From a bacterium (GTDB lineage: Bacteria; Myxococcota_A; UBA9160; UBA6930): DNA of 62,629 nucleotides. Below are positions 59,708 through 62,629 of this stretch, piece after piece. The position numbers and the translations under genes are program-made. How positions within the stretch are numbered: the stretch's first letter is position 1; each line of letters opens with the position of its first letter. The notes beneath the pieces are model-generated. The model did no database searches, was not told the origin of the DNA, and worked only from the letters and a program-made list of their open reading frames with translations. The stretch lies in contig JAAELW010000064.1 of the NCBI GenBank assembly GCA_024226235.1, forward strand, positions 1-62,629, written 5' to 3'.

Positions 59708-60658
59708 CTATGCCACGATCGCGTTGACGCGCGCCAGTTCGGATTCTGCCTCTTGCATGATTTCGCGCACGACTTCGCCGGCCGGTTTCACGGCGCGGAT
59801 GAGGCCAGCACCCGTTCCACAGATGTAGTTGCCCTTGCTTCCGTCGGTGTCGCCGGGGATGCGCGCCATGCCCTCACCTTGAATGGCCATGAAGTCCATG
59901 GCGTTCTTGCCGGGTTCGTCGAGCGCGTCCATTTCGTTGAAAAAGGCATTCCGAATCATGCGGGTGGGGGAGGACTGGCGACACGCGATCGCTGTGTCGG
60001 CGTCGCCCGCGTTGATGAGTACCTGTTTCCAGTTGTCGTGAGCCGGGGATTCGTCGGTCGCAAGGAAGCGGGTGCCCAGTTGGGCGCCCTGGGCGCCGAG
60101 TGCCAGCACCGCCAACAGGCCGCGTCCGTCCGCCAAGCCACCCGCACCGATGATCGGAATATCGATCGCATCGGCCACCTGCGGGATGAGCGAGATGGTC
60201 GGAACGTCTTCACGGCTCACCTTGCCGCCGGACTCGACCCCTTCCACCACCACTGCGTCGACGCCGCACGACGCGGCTTTGATGGCCGTCCGCAGCGATG
60301 ACACCACGTGGAGAACGATGATCCCGGCATCCTTGAGCGCCGGCGTGAACTTGGCCGGATTTCCGGCAGAGGTGGTGACGATCTTCACGCCACATTCCGG
60401 CAGGATATTCACCAATTCCGGAACCATGGGGTGGAAGATGGGGAGGTTGAGAGAGTAGGGCTTGTCGGTGAGCGACCGGATCTTCTCGATCTCGCTGCGG
60501 GTGCCTTCGGCGCCGAAGGTGGCGGTCGACAGCGTGCCCAGCGCACCGGCTGCGGAAACCGCCGCCGTCAGTCTTCCGTCGCTGATTCCCATCATCCCGC
60601 CCAGAACGATGGGGTGTTCGATGCCGAGCAGGTCGCAGATAGGGGTTCGAATCGCCAT
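59708..60658 (-). CDS. Nitronate monooxygenase (2-nitropropane dioxygenase) family
   Basis: 316 residues: FMN TIM barrel with PIVLGGMMGISDGRLTAAVSAAGALG at the start, VVVEGVESGGKVS, PIIGAGGLADGRGLLAVLALGA and QLGTRFLATDES (phosphate site). It oxidises nitronates or serves as an enoyl-reductase-like flavoprotein. It is monocistronic. Confidence 0.9.
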   Translation of the reverse strand: MAIRTPICDLLGIEHPIVLGGMMGISDGRLTAAVSAAGALGTLSTATFGAEGTRSEIEKIRSLTDKPYSLNLPIFHPMVPELVNILPECGVKIVTTSAGNPAKFTPALKDAGIIVLHVVSSLRTAIKAASCGVDAVVVEGVESGGKVSREDVPTISLIPQVADAIDIPIIGAGGLADGRGLLAVLALGAQGAQLGTRFLATDESPAHDNWKQVLINAGDADTAIACRQSSPTRMIRNAFFNEMDALDEPGKNAMDFMAIQGEGMARIPGDTDGSKGNYICGTGAGLIRAVKPAGEVVREIMQEAESELARVNAIVA

Positions 60659-60786
60659 TTCGTCGTTCCTCTTTCGCGTCTGAATGGATAGCTGGGGATT
60701 CAGCCGTCGGATGCTAGCAGGACGGACCGTCGACGGAGGGGATCCCCCTGTTGGGCGCCAGATGGTGAGACGGCCGTATCGGAACC

Positions 60787-62160
60787 CTACTCCTGCCGAC
60801 CGCGCGGGTTCAGCCCTGAGGATCCCGAAGCCACCACCTGCGACCGATGCACCGTCAGCAGGGCGGTGCGGAAAGCCTGCAGGGCGGGTCGAAGATCTGC
60901 AGAGCCTGACGATGGCGGGGCCGTGCCATAGCGACGCTGCTCCAACGAGGCCCAGTGTTCCGCGAAGCCCGACGTCTCAGCCGCATGGCGCATGGCTCCG
61001 TGTGTCAGCAAAGGCAGCTCGATCGCCAGGCGATCCCGCCAACGCCAGAAATCGTGGACGACGGCATCGATGTCTCCTCGCTGCGCCGTGTTGGAGAGCT
61101 TGCGAAAGAGCAGCGCCTCGGAATCACGGCGTTGTTCGCGCTGCACCCGCCACCATCCGAGAAGGCTCGGCAGGCTGCGGCGAGTGATCTGCACCACGAT
61201 GATCACGCCCAGAACGGCAAGCAAGAGGGTCAAACGATGCTCCCGGATGAAGGCCAGCAACCGGTCGAAGCGTGCACGCCATCGCGCCCAGCGATCGACC
61301 GGTACGAGGAGGGGCGCCGCACCCCATTCGCCGCTCACCTCGAACGTGCGTTCCTCGAGAATCTCGGCCTGGAGCGCTCCCGCCGTCGAACTCCACCAAT
61401 GCAATTCGATCGCGGGCAACGTGAATTCGCCGGGGCGTTGCAGGACATAGGTCACGCTCTCCACGCGCTCGCCCTGGTACTGCCCGCGGTTGATCCGGTC
61501 GGAGCTGCGCGGCTGGTCGGTGTAGACGGCAATGCCAGGAGGCGCCTCAAATGCCAGCTCCGGCAGCAACATGCCAAGCGCACGATCGGCGGTCATCCTC
61601 ACCGTTCGTTCCACTGCATCTCCGACCTTCAACTCGTCGAGAGGCCGGCTCCATTTGTCGCGCACGCGAAAGCGCGGAGTCGTGACCAGGCTCTCGATCC
61701 CTTCTGCCTCCGCCGGGATCACGACGTTCAAGCGCAGAGGCTGTGTGCGCAACGTGAAGGGTGTACCCGCCTTCCCGTCAGCAGCTGCGACCCCGAGCCG
61801 GACCTTCAACGACGGGATTTCCAGCCGTCCCGCGCGCTGTGGGAAGATCACGTAGCTGCGACGTTGGGCCGCGAAGGTGGCGCCGTCGATCCGCTCCGTG
61901 AAGTTGGTGCCCAGTTGCTCGGGCATCAGCGCAATGGCGCCTTCGAGGACGAGCTCCGGATAGGCAGGCGCTTTGGTGAACCAGGTGTCGGTCAGGATGT
62001 CGATGAAGAAACGGGTCTGCTGGCCGATCACGACCTGGCGGGCCGGCTCGGTGCTGACCCTCACGCGGAGGCGCCCCCCACGCATCAACTCCTGAGGCGT
62101 CTGCGCAACGGCCAGCATCGGGACGACGAGGGCGAGCATGACCAAGAGTGCGCGCTTCAC
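60787..62160 (-). CDS. BatD-like membrane protein
   Basis: 457 residues from GTG 62160 (GGGAG upstream). Signal peptide (ALLVMLALVVPMLAVAQ), beta domains with QQTRFFIDILTDTW and RSYVIFPQRAGRLEIPSLKV, and near the end a membrane helix (LTLLLAVLGVIIVVQI) with a short cytoplasmic tail. It matches BatD of the Bat (oxygen tolerance) system. Its start overlaps the stop of the preceding gene (GTGA). Confidence 0.83.
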   Translation of the reverse strand: MKRALLVMLALVVPMLAVAQTPQELMRGGRLRVRVSTEPARQVVIGQQTRFFIDILTDTWFTKAPAYPELVLEGAIALMPEQLGTNFTERIDGATFAAQRRSYVIFPQRAGRLEIPSLKVRLGVAAADGKAGTPFTLRTQPLRLNVVIPAEAEGIESLVTTPRFRVRDKWSRPLDELKVGDAVERTVRMTADRALGMLLPELAFEAPPGIAVYTDQPRSSDRINRGQYQGERVESVTYVLQRPGEFTLPAIELHWWSSTAGALQAEILEERTFEVSGEWGAAPLLVPVDRWARWRARFDRLLAFIREHRLTLLLAVLGVIIVVQITRRSLPSLLGWWRVQREQRRDSEALLFRKLSNTAQRGDIDAVVHDFWRWRDRLAIELPLLTHGAMRHAAETSGFAEHWASLEQRRYGTAPPSSGSADLRPALQAFRTALLTVHRSQVVASGSSGLNPRGRQE

Positions 62161-62629
62161 GGCGTACTCCCTGTCTGGTCCTGAAAGGAGAACTTGAGTC
62201 TCAGGAAATCGGCGGGTGTCGTCTGCACCCGGCGCATCCACATCTCGCGCAGTTGCTCTTCGCTCAGACCCTGGGCGCGTGCCTCTTCCGAAGTCATCTC
62301 GCCCTTGCCCTTGGCGCCCTTCTCGTCGAAAACGATCTTGTCGGCCTCGAGTTTGCCGCCCGTACCGCCTGCGTCCTCGTACTCTTTCCGGTCGAGTTCC
62401 AGCAGGCCCCGGACCCAGTCGAGGTTGAAGGTCGCCTCGGGGAACTCCGGCTGGATGGCCAGTGCCCGCTCGTAGGCAGAGATCGCTTCGGGCAGCCGCT
62501 CCTGGCGAGCCAGCGCGTTGCCGTACTCAAATTTCCCGCGCGCCGTATCGAGCACTGCCAGAGCCGATGCCGCCGACGCCATGTCTCCCGCTTCATCGTA
62601 GGCGAGCCCCTTCCACAGCCGATCCTCGA
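62157..62629 (-). CDS. VWA/TPR Bat-type protein, C-terminal part (runs off right edge)
   Basis: The frame is open to the right edge. The visible part begins DRLWKGLAYDEAGDMASAA and has a TPR pair: RGKFEYGNALARQERLPEAI, SAYERALAIQPEF. This is the tail of the VWA-plus-TPR (BatB/BatC fusion) protein that precedes BatD in such operons. After the repeats the chain is charged and low in structure. The VWA domain itself is outside the window. Confidence 0.75.
   Translation of the reverse strand, partial: EDRLWKGLAYDEAGDMASAASALAVLDTARGKFEYGNALARQERLPEAISAYERALAIQPEFPEATFNLDWVRGLLELDRKEYEDAGGTGGKLEADKIVFDEKGAKGKGEMTSEEARAQGLSEEQLREMWMRRVQTTPADFLRLKFSFQDQTGSTP

Overview
This 62.6 kb window is GC-rich bacterial chromosome with almost continuous coding. 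The gene set points to an uncultured, aerobic or facultative deltaproteobacterial-type lineage (Myxococcota/Desulfobacterota-like): a DUF1302-like outer-membrane protein, a wax-ester synthase, CaiB-type CoA transferase, D-aminoacylase-like amidohydrolases, hybrid histidine kinases, a GMC oxidoreductase and a heme-b molybdoenzyme. The lineage is inferred from gene content; no rRNA or other taxonomic marker is present. I saw no phage, transposase or CRISPR.

Layout. 0-7 kb: an outer-membrane protein fragment, a TetR regulator coupled to a fatty-acid desaturase, a PQQ dehydrogenase followed by a truncated MBL-fold gene, and a phosphoribosyltransferase between two paralogous one-helix membrane proteins. 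7-17 kb: three SAM methyltransferases, an amidohydrolase, a styrene-oxide-isomerase-like membrane protein, a wax-ester synthase with two glutathione transferases, two paralogous membrane-anchored split-barrel-like proteins, and a tandem DsbA/HCCA-isomerase fusion. 17.6-22.8 kb: a corrinoid methyl-transfer locus (corrinoid protein, homocysteine methyltransferase, UroD-type methyltransferase, MetH-activation-like protein), interrupted by an acyl-CoA dehydrogenase and by a chimeric remnant of a second corrinoid/methyltransferase pair. 23-27.6 kb: two convergent hybrid sensor kinases. 27.7-32.8 kb: an internally deleted amidohydrolase, a second homocysteine methyltransferase, a CoA transferase, GrpB, another methyltransferase and a membrane protein.

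33.2-39.9 kb is a respiratory module: a 12-heme NapC/NirT-type cytochrome divergent from a type II DMSO-reductase-family enzyme (alpha, chaperone, heme-b gamma, Fe-S beta), with an 8-bp inverted repeat in the shared promoter region. 40-48.8 kb: an APH-type kinase with an M23 peptidase, a diiron ferritin-like protein, a HAD remnant, a GMC oxidoreductase with a small partner subunit, two VOC proteins and an atypical SDR. 48.8-57.9 kb: a DUF4105 protein with its lipoprotein, a Zn/Mn-type uptake locus (small Cys/His protein, outer-membrane barrel, binding protein, permease, but no ATPase), and an uncharacterised pair. This stretch carries three copies of a dispersed structured repeat, and a 3-prime tRNA fragment lies next to the middle copy. 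58-62.6 kb: a class II aldolase, a nitronate monooxygenase and the end of a Bat-type operon.

Two themes recur. One is one-carbon and methyl chemistry: four SAM methyltransferases, two homocysteine methyltransferases and the corrinoid set. The other is gene decay: five broken genes, two with junctions that look like in-frame deletions.
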